Below, piece by piece: positions 6,847-16,683 of a stretch of DNA of 64,000 nucleotides. Origin of the DNA: an uncultured Butyrivibrio sp. GTDB taxonomy: Bacteria > Bacillota > Clostridia > Lachnospirales > Lachnospiraceae. Within the stretch, counting starts at the first letter, position 1, and the number at the start of each line of letters is the position of its first letter. Below the pieces are notes generated by a model that saw only the letters and a program-made list of their open reading frames with translations, ran no database searches and was not told the origin of the DNA. The position numbers and the translations under genes are program-made. Location: positions 1-64,000 of the forward strand of contig NZ_CAMVPU010000007.1 of the NCBI RefSeq assembly GCF_947169445.1. Reading direction: 5' to 3'.

Positions 6847-7165
6847 TCACCAGATACTTATTCTCTTTTCAGGTGCAATATACATCTGATCTTTCTGGGT
6901 TACATCAAAGGCTTCATACCACTCACTAAAATTCCTTGGAGGAATGTTGGCACGAATAGGCGCAGGGGCATGCACATCCTTAGCAAGAAGAAGCTGGATG
7001 ATCTCCTCTTTTGCCTTCATGCACCAGATTCTTGCCCAGTTAGTGAAGTATTCTTTGAAATCTGCATTATCCAAAGTATGCATAATTTCAAGAGTAACTC
7101 CAATACCGCCATTGTCAGCAATATTCTCTGATACGGTAAGCTCACCGCTAACTTTGCCACCATTT
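6847..7165 (-). pseudogene. C-terminal remnant of an M13 (neprilysin/PepO) metallopeptidase
   Basis: In one minus frame the DNA encodes GKVSGELTVSENIADNGG followed by a typical M13 C-terminal end: FTNWARIWC, HAPAPIRANIPPRNFSEWYEAFD and the terminal CxxxW-like tail reduced to ISIW. The segment keeps the ENIAD zinc-ligand motif but lacks the HExxH catalytic helix and everything before it. There is no start codon or ribosome binding site in frame at the right place. It abuts a different gene fragment at about 7165 with a frame change. It is not expected to be functional. Confidence 0.8.
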
Positions 7166-7300
7166 CCATGCGCTTTGCATTAGTCAGAGCCAGCTGTAGT
7201 TCTTCCGGATCACCATCGCCTGCTGAAATCTTTCTCTTTATCTGCGACACAGCTCTTTTTGCTGCAAGCACTGCCTCCTTGTAAAAAAGCCGACATCCGT
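7166..7300 (-). pseudogene. FlxA-like protein fragment
   Basis: The minus strand reads VLAAKRAVSQIKRKI then GDPEELQLALTNAKRMEMVA, an amphipathic helical pattern found in FlxA-like and related small clostridial proteins. The frame is broken where the M13 remnant begins, and upstream of 7300 it is not continued. Together with the M13 piece it looks like a deletion scar joining parts of two unrelated genes. The family call is tentative. Confidence 0.45.
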
Positions 7301-7416
7301 TTCATTTATATTTATCAAAAATGCATAAAAACACTTATCCGTTTCTTATATGTCTTTTATCGTCTTAATTTCTGTCGGAGTCCACCCTGAATTCCAAAAA
7401 AGTCACCTTCTGTCCA

Positions 7417-8175
7417 TCAGATTTTATTCGCCATAAAGAAATCACTGATCGTATTAAGAAGTTCTTCCTTCTGCGTCGTCTTTAAAAGATATCCGTTTGG
7501 TTTCAGGCTTACAACCTTCATCACGCTTTCTTTATCCCCCTTGCCGGTAAGGAAAAATACAGGTATGTCAGAAGTACTCATTTCACTTCTTATCATCTCA
7601 AAAACCTGAGGCCCTGTTGTGACCGGCATCTCGTAGTCAAGCAGTATCAGATCCGGTTTATTGTTAGCCAGGTATGTGATAGCCTGCATTCCGGAGTTTA
7701 CAATGGCGACATTATACTGATTATCAAGCCAGGATCTCACCATGGTCAGGTATGTAGGGTCGTCATCTACAAGCAGTATCTTTTTCCTTCTTGAAAGCTC
7801 ATCGCTTATGGATAAAATAAGCTGCATCTTCTCAGCCACATCCTTGACATTTAAAGGTCTTGAATAGTGTTCCTTAATGCCCTGTTCAGGAATAATCCTA
7901 GTAACAGCGTTATATTCCTGTGTATCACCGATAGTACAGAGTATCTTGTCATTTTCAAAGCACATATCCTTAAGGTACACAAGTTCCTCCGTTATTTCTT
8001 CAACAAAGCTTCCCAGATAAAAGAGTATCACAGTTGGCTCTTCTTTATATTTTTCCAGTTCGCTTATTTTGGGCTGCGCCTTTATTACCTCTATTCCTGC
8101 CTCTTTAAGGCCATTGGAAAGAGCATCCACCATAAAAGTTGAACCACTGCTAAGTAATAATAATTTGTTATCCAT
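7417..8175 (-). CDS. Double-receiver response regulator
   Basis: The 252-aa protein contains two CheY-like folds and no output domain. Residues 1-120 form a divergent receiver that lacks the acidic triad. Residues 131-250 form a canonical receiver: LLVDDDPT acidic pair, LILLDYEMP phospho-acceptor, FFLTGK threonine and the conserved lysine in YLLKTT. GGAGG lies 6 nt before the ATG. It is 47 nt downstream of the hybrid histidine kinase on the same strand and is probably co-transcribed with it, so it is the likely phosphorelay partner of that kinase. Without a DNA-binding or enzymatic domain it would act by protein contact. Confidence 0.88.
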   Translation of the reverse strand: MDNKLLLLSSGSTFMVDALSNGLKEAGIEVIKAQPKISELEKYKEEPTVILFYLGSFVEEITEELVYLKDMCFENDKILCTIGDTQEYNAVTRIIPEQGIKEHYSRPLNVKDVAEKMQLILSISDELSRRKKILLVDDDPTYLTMVRSWLDNQYNVAIVNSGMQAITYLANNKPDLILLDYEMPVTTGPQVFEMIRSEMSTSDIPVFFLTGKGDKESVMKVVSLKPNGYLLKTTQKEELLNTISDFFMANKI

Positions 8176-8222
8176 TTTGCCTCCATGATACTTTTTATCC
8201 CGGATCTACGATTAAAAAATCT

Positions 8223-11186
8223 TCACAAGAATTTTAAAATTTCTTCTCTGTCCAAAGCTGCCATCAACTTTAGAAGCCGGTCATATTTAGGCTTTGCTTC
8301 CTCCGGAATGCTGTACCCTTCCAGCATCCCCATAATATCCTCTGCCGTCTTAAAATCAAAGGCTTCAACCAGTTCGCGAATACTCCTTAAGGCATCTTCC
8401 AATTCCTCTTTAGGAATCTGAGGCAAATCATTTTTTTCCTTGTCTGCAGCAGACAGCTTTTCCTTGTAGCCTCTGTATTTTTCAAGAAGTGTCGGAGTCT
8501 TTTCCTTAATGAACAAAAGATTTTCTTCGTTTCCCTTTTCCTCCAGCTCTGCCGCCATGGCAGAAAGCTGCATTGCACCTATAAGCCTTGCAGAGCTCTT
8601 TAAAGCATGAACATATACCGTATAATTTCTGATATCCTGTTCCTTTAAACTGTTTTCAATCGCATCAGCCTTGGCATCAATGGATATAAGAAAGTCCCTT
8701 ACAACCTTTTCAAGGACCTCGTATCCGCCGCAATTTTTGACAGCTTCCTTAAGATCTATATCTTTAAGTTCCAGCAAGAAGCTGTCATCAGGAATGCCAT
8801 CACTATCAGCCTGATGCCCGCTCTCTTTTTCATTTTCATCATCAGACCCATATACAAGCTTTTCTTCGGGGATATACTGTTCAAGCATCTTTTCAAGCTC
8901 AGTCCCATTTACAGGCTTTGCAAGATAATCAGTAAATCCGTGCGCCTGGTACTCAGCCTTAGCTCCGGAAACAGCGTTGGCTGTAAGGGATATGACAGGT
9001 ACATCCTTATTAAGATTTCCCTCCAGAGTCTTCATAGCTTCCAGGGTCTGTATTCCATCCATTTCAGGCATCCTGTGATCAAGGAAAATAACGTCATACT
9101 TTTTCTCTTTTACCTTATCAAGCGCCTCAAAACCACTGATCGCCGTGTCTATCTTTATCTGAGTTTTCTTAAGAAGACTCTTTATAACCGTTAAGTTCAT
9201 ATCGGTATCATCGACCACCAGAATATCCGCTAAAGGAGCCGTAAAGCGCTGATGATATTTTTCCTTGGTCTTAAGATACTGTCTGTATTTCTCCTTGAAA
9301 TCACCGATTTCTTCCCGTGAGACCACCTGCTGCCGAAGCCTGAACTTAAAATCACTTCCTTCTCCATAAACACTGTAAACTTCAAGCTTTGTATCCATAA
9401 GAGCCAGAAGCTTTTTGACAATGCTCATGCCAAGACCGGTTCCTTCGATTGAACGGTTTTTAACCTCCTCAATACGCTCAAACGGGGAAAAGAGCTTATT
9501 AAGATCCTCTTCTTTAATCCCGCTGCCGGTATCTTTTACTTCAAATTTCAGCCATATATTGTCATCATCTATTTCTTCATATCCGACATTAAGGGTTACT
9601 TTACCGGCATCTGTATATTTAACAGCGTTGGATAGCAGGTTCGTAAGACACTGCTTTATCCTGAGCTCATCTCCGATTAAAATGCATGGAATGTGCTCAT
9701 CCACATTCACTTCAAACTCAAGACCCTTGTCAGATGCCTTTTTTGCCATCATATTAACAAGGTCATTGACTGTTGAGCCAAGATGATACTGGGCTATAAT
9801 AATGTCCATCTTCCCGGCTTCTATTTTTGAAAAATCAAGGATATCATTTACAAGGCTAAGTAGAGTATTCCCTGCCGACTTAGCATTATTGGCATACTCA
9901 AGTATCTGCTCATCCTCGCACTCCCTAAGAATCATCTCATTCATGCCAAGAACTGCATTGATAGGCGTCCTTATCTCATGGGACATATTTGACAAAAAAG
10001 ATGACTTGGCTTCGCTGGCCTGCTTTGCTATTTCAAGTTCGCTCTCTAGCTTTTGCTGCTCTTCCTTACGATTAATAAATGCCACAATTTCCTTAAGAGT
10101 TTCCTGCAGATTTGTGCTCAGGACTTCAATTTCATCGTTACTCTTAAAAGAATACTTTTCTATTGATTTTATCTTTTCAAGCTTATATTCATCATCAATG
10201 TGTACGAATTCATCCAAAAATGATGACATGGCACCGATAGGTGCGCCAATTCTTGTCTTGGTATAGTAATTTGCAATGCTTGAAAGCGGCACGCCCACGC
10301 ACATAACAAGTAGAAGCATCTTGATATCAAAGCTTATGGCATATCTGTTTACCGTATAATCTATATTATTGATATTAACCTTAAAATCCGATTCATCATC
10401 GGGATTCTCAATCGGTATCCTCTCTTCATCATATTGAACAGCCCTTTGGTGACTTTCGATCATCATATCCTTAAGATCAGGGAAAAGAGCTACTGTAAAC
10501 CATGCAACGCAGATGCCAAGAGATAGCTCAACGGCAATTAAAATAGCAGTGATTTTCTTACTTATCTTCGTCTTTTTTAGATAATTCTGAGTAATAATGT
10601 CATCTTTATAATTCTTTGTGTACCCATAACCTATGGGAAATAAGGTTTTTATGCTATCCGGAGCATGATTAAAGAAAATATATAGAATAAAAGTTACAAA
10701 AGCCGTTGAAGTAAACGCTCCAAAAAAGAAGGACAAAAAGCTTTTAAAAACAGAAAATTCATAGGTACTATTTGCAACAGCAGCAAAGCAAAGTACCCCC
10801 ATAATGCCGCTTACTGCTGCCGTAATAAATACCGCAACAAGGCCCCTTAGCTTTGATTTAAAAAAGAAATACTGTGCAAAAAGCGAGTATACCAAAATAC
10901 CCGCAAGGTAAACAGATAGGTAGAAAGCACCTTCTGGAACAGTTATCATCATATATATAAAAATTGCCAAAAAGGACATCTGCGATAGCAAATATCCATA
11001 GAGCCCCGCTAAAAGCAAAAAAGGAATATAGCTTATCGCTATGCTGTAATCACCGAATATGTGAATATTGGCACTATCCTGTTGTCTGAACAAAAGAAAC
11101 GCTAAAACAGACAATCCTGTAATAATCGATGTATTTACAATCCCGTATATGATTTTGAAGCAGTCACTCTTTGTAATTTTTTTCAT
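8223..11186 (-). CDS. Membrane hybrid sensor histidine kinase with receiver and HPt domains
   Basis: The protein of 987 aa has an N-terminal integral membrane region of about seven segments (residues 10-250), a short extracytoplasmic loop and another membrane helix near 300. A dimerisation/phosphoacceptor domain with SHEIRTP histidine follows near 405, then a HATPase (N box LSNAVKYT, DTGSGI, GTGLGMSI), a receiver (VVDDTDMN, IFLDHRMPEMDG, lysine in LAKPV) and a C-terminal HPt with HALKSSARLIGA. It therefore carries all four steps of a phosphorelay on one chain, passing probably to the downstream double-receiver protein. The input signal is unknown. A GGAG lies 8 nt before the ATG. A terminator-like hairpin of the upstream MCP gene precedes it. 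Confidence 0.93.
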   Translation of the reverse strand: MKKITKSDCFKIIYGIVNTSIITGLSVLAFLLFRQQDSANIHIFGDYSIAISYIPFLLLAGLYGYLLSQMSFLAIFIYMMITVPEGAFYLSVYLAGILVYSLFAQYFFFKSKLRGLVAVFITAAVSGIMGVLCFAAVANSTYEFSVFKSFLSFFFGAFTSTAFVTFILYIFFNHAPDSIKTLFPIGYGYTKNYKDDIITQNYLKKTKISKKITAILIAVELSLGICVAWFTVALFPDLKDMMIESHQRAVQYDEERIPIENPDDESDFKVNINNIDYTVNRYAISFDIKMLLLVMCVGVPLSSIANYYTKTRIGAPIGAMSSFLDEFVHIDDEYKLEKIKSIEKYSFKSNDEIEVLSTNLQETLKEIVAFINRKEEQQKLESELEIAKQASEAKSSFLSNMSHEIRTPINAVLGMNEMILRECEDEQILEYANNAKSAGNTLLSLVNDILDFSKIEAGKMDIIIAQYHLGSTVNDLVNMMAKKASDKGLEFEVNVDEHIPCILIGDELRIKQCLTNLLSNAVKYTDAGKVTLNVGYEEIDDDNIWLKFEVKDTGSGIKEEDLNKLFSPFERIEEVKNRSIEGTGLGMSIVKKLLALMDTKLEVYSVYGEGSDFKFRLRQQVVSREEIGDFKEKYRQYLKTKEKYHQRFTAPLADILVVDDTDMNLTVIKSLLKKTQIKIDTAISGFEALDKVKEKKYDVIFLDHRMPEMDGIQTLEAMKTLEGNLNKDVPVISLTANAVSGAKAEYQAHGFTDYLAKPVNGTELEKMLEQYIPEEKLVYGSDDENEKESGHQADSDGIPDDSFLLELKDIDLKEAVKNCGGYEVLEKVVRDFLISIDAKADAIENSLKEQDIRNYTVYVHALKSSARLIGAMQLSAMAAELEEKGNEENLLFIKEKTPTLLEKYRGYKEKLSAADKEKNDLPQIPKEELEDALRSIRELVEAFDFKTAEDIMGMLEGYSIPEEAKPKYDRLLKLMAALDREEILKFL

Positions 11187-11254
11187 GGCGCAATCTCCGT
11201 TATTACCTATTTTTTTCAGAGTGTCACGACGCCCTGTAAATCAAGATAATTGTA

Positions 11255-11288
11255 ACCAAAACGCCCCTTCGCAAAATTACGAAAGGGC
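11255..11288 (-). terminator. Intrinsic terminator of the MCP gene
   Basis: On the minus strand GCCCTTTCG and CGAAGGGGC (11263-11271/11280-11288) pair with one mismatch and are followed by GTTTTGG. The stem touches the tandem 8-mer array at 11286-11317. Confidence 0.6.
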
Positions 11289-11317
11289 TTTTTGGCTTTT
11301 TGGCTTTTTGGCTTTTT
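11286..11317 (+). repeat. Four tandem copies of GGCTTTTT
   Basis: GGCTTTTT occurs four times without spacing (11286, 11294, 11302, 11310), followed by a degenerate AGGCTTTC. It lies between the MCP stop codon and its terminator. Such a simple repeat can vary in copy number through slippage. Confidence 0.9.
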
Positions 11318-11345
11318 AGGCTTTCTTTTACATGTAATAATCCGG

Positions 11346-13085
11346 TCATTTTACCTGGAACTGAGACATAAGATTATGGAGATGATCAGACTGCTCCGAT
11401 AGTTCACTGGATACAGCACTTGACTCCTGAGCTGTAGCAGAGTTATTTTGAATAACCTCGGATATCTGCTCAATTCCCTGATTGATTTCTCTCATATTAG
11501 TTGCCTGGTGCTGAGCCATATCTCCCGATGCTCTCATCATTTCAGCCAGCTCATTTACAGAATCGCCAATTTCATGCAAAGTAATCTGCGTCTCTCCAAC
11601 AATCTCATTACCACTGTCAATTTCCGCAAGTGCTGAGCTTACCAGCGCATGAGTACGCTGAACAGCATCATTAGACTGCTGTGCCAGCTGTCCTATTTCC
11701 TGAGCAACAACAGCAAATCCCTTGCCGGTATCTCCGGCTCTGGCAGCTTCAATTGATGCATTCAGTGCAAGAAGCTTGGTCTGTGAAGAAATAGCTTCAA
11801 TACTGTTAGCAACCTCCTGAATTTCTTTAGAAGCAGTTGTGATTCTCTGCATAGCTTCCGTTACCTGATCCATCTTTTCAGCTCCGGCTTTAGCTATCTT
11901 TTGAGCTTCAATTGACATCTCTACGCCCTTTGCACAATCCTGAGCCATTTTCTCAGTCTGCTCTGTCACAGTGCTTACAGAAGCAGTAAGCTGTTCAACA
12001 GCTGCTGCCTGGTCTGTGGCACCCTCAGCCAGCTCATTAGCACCCTTTGACATATTTGCTGCGCCCTCTGAAACCCTTGCAGATGCAGCTTTAACATCAT
12101 TCATTGTGTTCGAAAGCTTATCTGTTATAGTATCCATTGATTCACATATAGGGCTAAAGTTACCATGATAAAGATTAGGCGTACGAGTACCGATACTGAA
12201 ATCGCCTTCAGAAATTTCATTAAGGGAATCCGAAATATCATTGACAATATTCATAGACGCACGAGTCGAATTCTCAAGGTCTCTTGCAAGTATATCAAAC
12301 TCATCCTTGGCATGATATTCAATAGATACATTAAGATCTCCTCTTGCCATCTGCTCTGCTGCCTTGGCAACCTCATCAACTGGCTCTACCACGCATTTTG
12401 TCAAAGTCTTCTGGGCATTCTTCATGAATATGATGAGAAGTACCGTCATTAAAAGGCTGATTGCTACCATCACGCCCATCATAACTATAGTAAAGTCATA
12501 GGAGGCAGTTACTTCCTCGGTCACATTACTGGTCATCGTTCTGGTATTCTCTACTGTCGTAAGAACCTCCGGACGCAGTTCATCTCTCATTACTGAATAT
12601 ATTTCATTGCCATTACTAAGACTTCCATCCTCAAGCTCTTCGGCCTCGGCGTACATAGATGCAAGCTTGTTTGTGGTAGCCTCAATATTCTTGATGTTGG
12701 TCTCAAGAGATTTAACAAGCTCTGTCTCTCCGCGATACTTTTTGAGATTTGCCAGATCATCCTTCATATTATTTAACATAGTCTCATGAAATTCGACTAT
12801 CTGCTCTTGTCTGGTCTCTGAAACCCGAGTAGCAAGAGCCCACCATGCAGATTTACCCAAATTCTGGTTATGTATACGAAGAAGTCCCTGATAGGTATTC
12901 TGGTTGTAATAATTATTATACAGCTTATGGTATCCTGATATCCCGACCACTATCGAAATAATGAGCAGGCAAACGGAAAGCCCTAGATAAACATATATTC
13001 GATTGAATGTATGTGCAAATTTCTTGCCAACATTCATCTCTAGCAACTTATCATTGTCCAGCTGAACTAAATTTTTAATATTCAC
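11346..13085 (-). CDS. Methyl-accepting chemotaxis protein
   Basis: This is a classical transmembrane chemoreceptor of about 579 aa. It has an N-terminal membrane helix near 25-47, a mostly helical extracytoplasmic four-helix-type sensor of about 140 residues, a second membrane helix near 195-218, a HAMP domain (VVEPVDEVAKAAEQMARGDLN) and a long coiled-coil signalling domain. The hairpin tip (residues near 455-495) is the highly conserved E-I-x-x-I-A-x-Q-T-x-L-L-A-L-N-A-x-I-E-A-A-R-A-G. AGGAGG stands 7 nt before the GTG at 13085. The ATG at 13103 would place the SD inside the gene, so GTG is chosen. The ligand is unknown. It probably couples to CheA/CheW encoded elsewhere. Confidence 0.95.
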   Translation of the reverse strand: MNIKNLVQLDNDKLLEMNVGKKFAHTFNRIYVYLGLSVCLLIISIVVGISGYHKLYNNYYNQNTYQGLLRIHNQNLGKSAWWALATRVSETRQEQIVEFHETMLNNMKDDLANLKKYRGETELVKSLETNIKNIEATTNKLASMYAEAEELEDGSLSNGNEIYSVMRDELRPEVLTTVENTRTMTSNVTEEVTASYDFTIVMMGVMVAISLLMTVLLIIFMKNAQKTLTKCVVEPVDEVAKAAEQMARGDLNVSIEYHAKDEFDILARDLENSTRASMNIVNDISDSLNEISEGDFSIGTRTPNLYHGNFSPICESMDTITDKLSNTMNDVKAASARVSEGAANMSKGANELAEGATDQAAAVEQLTASVSTVTEQTEKMAQDCAKGVEMSIEAQKIAKAGAEKMDQVTEAMQRITTASKEIQEVANSIEAISSQTKLLALNASIEAARAGDTGKGFAVVAQEIGQLAQQSNDAVQRTHALVSSALAEIDSGNEIVGETQITLHEIGDSVNELAEMMRASGDMAQHQATNMREINQGIEQISEVIQNNSATAQESSAVSSELSEQSDHLHNLMSQFQVK

Positions 13086-13252
13086 CTTTATACCTCCTAT
13101 CATCAGTTCTCATATAGCTTTATTATTTCTTCATTTAACTTCTACAACTTTGCCCCTAAAAAACTGGTAGCCCACTAATAGCCTCATTAACATTTTACTA
13201 TATTTAGTGTGATAAAATTATTAAATTCTGATAAATATTGAGGTTTTATATA

Positions 13253-14929
13253 CTATAATCCACCTTTATACATCACGCACAGCATCGTAATATCATCGAA
13301 CTGTGGAGCATCGCCAACGAAGGCGTCGATGGACCGCTTAACATTCTTGCATATCTGCTCGGCACTTGCATCAGGCTCCTTGTTTAGAGCAGCAAGAAGT
13401 CTGTCATTGCCAAACAGAACATTATTAGCATCTGTCGCTTCTGTAACACCGTCAGTGTAACAGAACAAAGTATCGCCGGGATGAAGCTCAAATTCATGTT
13501 CTCTGAATTTTACGCCTTCCATAGTAGCCACGGCAACAGAATGCTTATAGATAGAAAGCTCAAACTCTCCACCTGCTCTTTTGATAGCTGGGTGCTCGTG
13601 ACCTGCGTTAGCTGCAATACCTTTTCCTGTCTTTACATCTATTATAGCAAGCCAGACCGTTACAAACAGTTCCGCATCATTACCTTCACAGAGCTGATTA
13701 TTGGCATAAGCTAAAATCTCTGCTGGTGTTCCTCCCATCAAAGCCCGGTTCTTAATAAGTGTCTTGGCAATTACCATGAAAAGAGCTGCAGGAACTCCCT
13801 TTCCTGATACATCTGCAACCACAAGGCCCAGGTGATCATTATCTATGATAAAGAAATCATAGAAATCACCACCAACTTCCTTGGCTGGATTCATGGAAGC
13901 AAAAAGTTCATACTCTTTTTTACCTGTAAATACTGGGAATATCCTTGGCAGCATATCTGCCTGGATCTTTGTTGCTACATTAAGCTCAGCTCCAATTCTC
14001 TCCTTTTCCGCTGTAACCGCGGTAAGATTGGCGATGTATTCCTTGATATCTCCTTCCATCTTCTTCATGGCATTTGAAAGGTTCTCAATCTCATCTCCTG
14101 TGGTTATATCCAGTTCGCTAAAGACATTCTCATTGTTATCCTGGATATAGCTGATTGCTGCATCTGACAGTTTATTGATTGGCTGAACAACAGCTCTTTT
14201 GATTGCCAGAATATAGACTGTAGCAAGAATAACACCAATAATGATCGTTACAACAGTCATAAGAATTCTGAAAGCAATGATCTTGGCCTTGATCTTATTC
14301 ATAGAAATATCAGCAATGCCATAAGCAACTACATTTCCTTCGCTGTCATGAATAGGGTATGCAGCAGAAACCAGCCAGCCATATTCAGGCGTGTTGGTTA
14401 TGTATGCAGGAAATCCTCTTTCCGGATCCTCCAAAACACCGTAATTAACTTCATATAGCGGATCAAAGGTTCCCGGATTGCATGCATCATCCGAACCGTC
14501 TACAACATACAAAGTAATCTTATCCTTGGGATGCACATAGATAATGTATACAGATTCCACATCATTTGCAGAATTCAGAAGCTGCAGTTTCTTTAGCTCA
14601 GAGCTAAATTCCGGCATATCCTTGACTTCCTCGAAGTTGGCGATATATGAATCAAACTCGGGAGTGCCCATTTTCTCACTTCCAACCTTCTCATCAACAG
14701 AATCATATATATCCAAAATGTGATCTCTCATAATCTTTATGGCATCACCATCCACAGAAACCGCTACGGTATGAGCCATATCCGTAACCTTGTTCTCATA
14801 CTCCGTATCTGTGGTCATGCCAAAAACTATGGCTGTGATCGTGCCAAGGATTGAGCCCAGCAAAGCAATCATCAGTAAGACTATGACAACGCTCTTAAAT
14901 CCCAATGACATTTTCCTTGTTTTTTTCAT
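13253..14929 (-). CDS. Membrane PP2C/SpoIIE-type serine phosphatase with extracytoplasmic sensor
   Basis: The 558-aa protein has a membrane helix at about 10-35, a Cache-like extracytoplasmic region to about 210 and a second membrane helix near 220-245. A HAMP-like linker and short coiled coil follow (to about 330), then a SpoIIE/RsbU phosphatase domain. Conserved metal and active-site motifs include EVGGDFYDFF, VVADVSGKGVPAALFM, NAGHEHP, FCYTDGVTEA and the C-terminal DDITM. Such enzymes dephosphorylate anti-sigma-factor antagonists in partner-switching pathways. Its ATG overlaps the stop of the upstream MATE-kinase gene by 4 nt, which implies translational coupling. No STAS-domain antagonist is in the window. 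Confidence 0.93.
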   Translation of the reverse strand: MKKTRKMSLGFKSVVIVLLMIALLGSILGTITAIVFGMTTDTEYENKVTDMAHTVAVSVDGDAIKIMRDHILDIYDSVDEKVGSEKMGTPEFDSYIANFEEVKDMPEFSSELKKLQLLNSANDVESVYIIYVHPKDKITLYVVDGSDDACNPGTFDPLYEVNYGVLEDPERGFPAYITNTPEYGWLVSAAYPIHDSEGNVVAYGIADISMNKIKAKIIAFRILMTVVTIIIGVILATVYILAIKRAVVQPINKLSDAAISYIQDNNENVFSELDITTGDEIENLSNAMKKMEGDIKEYIANLTAVTAEKERIGAELNVATKIQADMLPRIFPVFTGKKEYELFASMNPAKEVGGDFYDFFIIDNDHLGLVVADVSGKGVPAALFMVIAKTLIKNRALMGGTPAEILAYANNQLCEGNDAELFVTVWLAIIDVKTGKGIAANAGHEHPAIKRAGGEFELSIYKHSVAVATMEGVKFREHEFELHPGDTLFCYTDGVTEATDANNVLFGNDRLLAALNKEPDASAEQICKNVKRSIDAFVGDAPQFDDITMLCVMYKGGL

Positions 14930-16683
14930 ATCTTCACCACCATTGTATTGAATCCCTGATATCGCCTATAGTAAAAATATTTGGCTTTTTTCTTTATTAC
15001 ATCCATGCCCAGAGCATTAAAGTCTTCATCTGAGCCTTCATCCATTTCGCTTGCATGCTTTTTGTTCATATCAAAAGGATTGAAGATTACCGCATTATCC
15101 CTGATGAACATGGAAAAGTCCTTGTCTCCTTTAGTTACCAGAGTAAGCTGTATAAGCCCGCTATTTTCCGGCATTTTGACAAATCCATTATTGATGATAG
15201 CAGAGCAAACCTCCTCAATTGCCATCTGTACGTAGTACGTCTGCTTGGGACTGGCCTCCCACTTTTCAAGGAATTCTTCCACCTTGGAAAGAACAGAGCC
15301 CATATCGTCCACATTGCCGCGAAGAGTTCTGGTGTAGATCATATCCTCATCCAGACGCTTGTTCATCTTCATAAAGAACCTGTAATAGATACAAAAGATG
15401 ATAAAGCTCACAAGTTCAGTGACAGCATATGTTAACCAGAATGCCTTTTCTCCAAAAAAGATAAGGATCAGCATTACAGGTATCAGGACGACAAAGCCTC
15501 TCAAAGTGGAAATAATAAGTGCCGGCCTCGTTATATCTCTTGCGGTGTATATGTTTGCCAGAAGAAGGTTAAATCCTGCAAAGAGTATGCTAAGCGCAAA
15601 TACCCTCAGAGCATAGATTCCATAGGCTAGCGATGCCTCATCATTAAGTCCAAACAGCATGCATATCTGTCCCGGGAACATCTCGATAATGAAGATCAGC
15701 ACTGCTGCCGTGATGATTCCTACGTTTCTCGTCAGTGTCTGCGCCCCATCACTTTCCTGATAATTACACTCTGCCTCATAGGCACTAAGTATTGGCTGTG
15801 ATGCCTGGCTTATGGCTCCAAAAATATATCCCACCATATAGGAAAGGCTCTGCACTACTTCAAATACCGCAACGCCTATCTCACCGGATAGCCTAAACAG
15901 GGCATTGTTTCCAATCCAAATATAAATAAATGTAAAAATATATGATATACAGGATGCAAATCCCGTTTTATAGCTCGTAAATACATCTTTAAACCTTGCT
16001 TTGAGCGGAAATAACTTAAGATGTGAGTGTCTTCCATAAATAAAATACACTTCCAATGCACTGGTGATCATAAGCCCCAGTAATGTAGACAATGCAGCTC
16101 CCATTACCCCGAGGCCCGCAAAAAGAACCAGAATAATATTCAGGAAAAAATCACATCCATTTCCAATCTGGGCTGCAACAGATGCCTCTTTGTAGAGGTC
16201 ATCATTTCGCATATAATACCCAACTGTATAGCCAAAAAAGCAAAAAGGCGCCCCCGCAAAAAGAAACCTAAGATAAGTAACTGTTGCCAAAAAGAGCTCC
16301 TGATTAGAAGGATTAGCCCCAAGGAGCCTTGCGAAAGTACCTGTAAAGATATTTCCAATAACCGCAAATAATAATCCCAACACGAAAAGAGTTACCAAAA
16401 CGCCTTTATAGTCGGATGCAGCCTCACTTTCATGCCCATCAGCCATTTTCTTGGAGAAAACTACTGCTCCCCCAAGGCCAAAAGAATGGGAAATAACGTT
16501 GTAGATCATAAATATCGGAATAGAAAATGCAATGGCAGCAAGTCCAACCGAGCCCATCCTGTTACCAACCACAAGAGCATCAGCCATATCAGCCACAGAT
16601 AATACCAATGCTGATGATAAAGCAGGAAAATACTGTCTTGTAAACATCTGCTTTGTAAATGATGATATTTTATATCTCTTCAT
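14926..16683 (-). CDS. MATE-family transporter fused to an RsbW-like HATPase domain
   Basis: Residues 1-440 form a 12-segment MATE-type drug or metabolite antiporter (ADALVVGNRMGSVGLAA near the start). After a linker, residues 460-585 form a HATPase_c_2 domain of the anti-sigma serine kinase type: MAIEEVCSAIINNGF as N box, IRDNAVIFNPF as a modified G1 box, and the usual tail pattern GMDVIKKKAKYFYYRRYQGFN. The G1 box lacks the standard DxGxG glycines, so catalysis is uncertain. AGGAAGG is 6 nt before the ATG at 16683, which overlaps the DUF2156 stop as ATGA. The ATG at 16719 is less likely. Coupling to the SpoIIE phosphatase downstream suggests a kinase/phosphatase pair working on the same target. 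Confidence 0.88.
   Translation of the reverse strand: MKRYKISSFTKQMFTRQYFPALSSALVLSVADMADALVVGNRMGSVGLAAIAFSIPIFMIYNVISHSFGLGGAVVFSKKMADGHESEAASDYKGVLVTLFVLGLLFAVIGNIFTGTFARLLGANPSNQELFLATVTYLRFLFAGAPFCFFGYTVGYYMRNDDLYKEASVAAQIGNGCDFFLNIILVLFAGLGVMGAALSTLLGLMITSALEVYFIYGRHSHLKLFPLKARFKDVFTSYKTGFASCISYIFTFIYIWIGNNALFRLSGEIGVAVFEVVQSLSYMVGYIFGAISQASQPILSAYEAECNYQESDGAQTLTRNVGIITAAVLIFIIEMFPGQICMLFGLNDEASLAYGIYALRVFALSILFAGFNLLLANIYTARDITRPALIISTLRGFVVLIPVMLILIFFGEKAFWLTYAVTELVSFIIFCIYYRFFMKMNKRLDEDMIYTRTLRGNVDDMGSVLSKVEEFLEKWEASPKQTYYVQMAIEEVCSAIINNGFVKMPENSGLIQLTLVTKGDKDFSMFIRDNAVIFNPFDMNKKHASEMDEGSDEDFNALGMDVIKKKAKYFYYRRYQGFNTMVVKI

Noticed and set aside
13086..13252. Riboswitch or sigma-28 promoter upstream of the MCP gene
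   Set aside because: The AT-rich gap contains no c-di-GMP or other riboswitch core that I can fold, and no good TAAA-N15-CCGATAT match.
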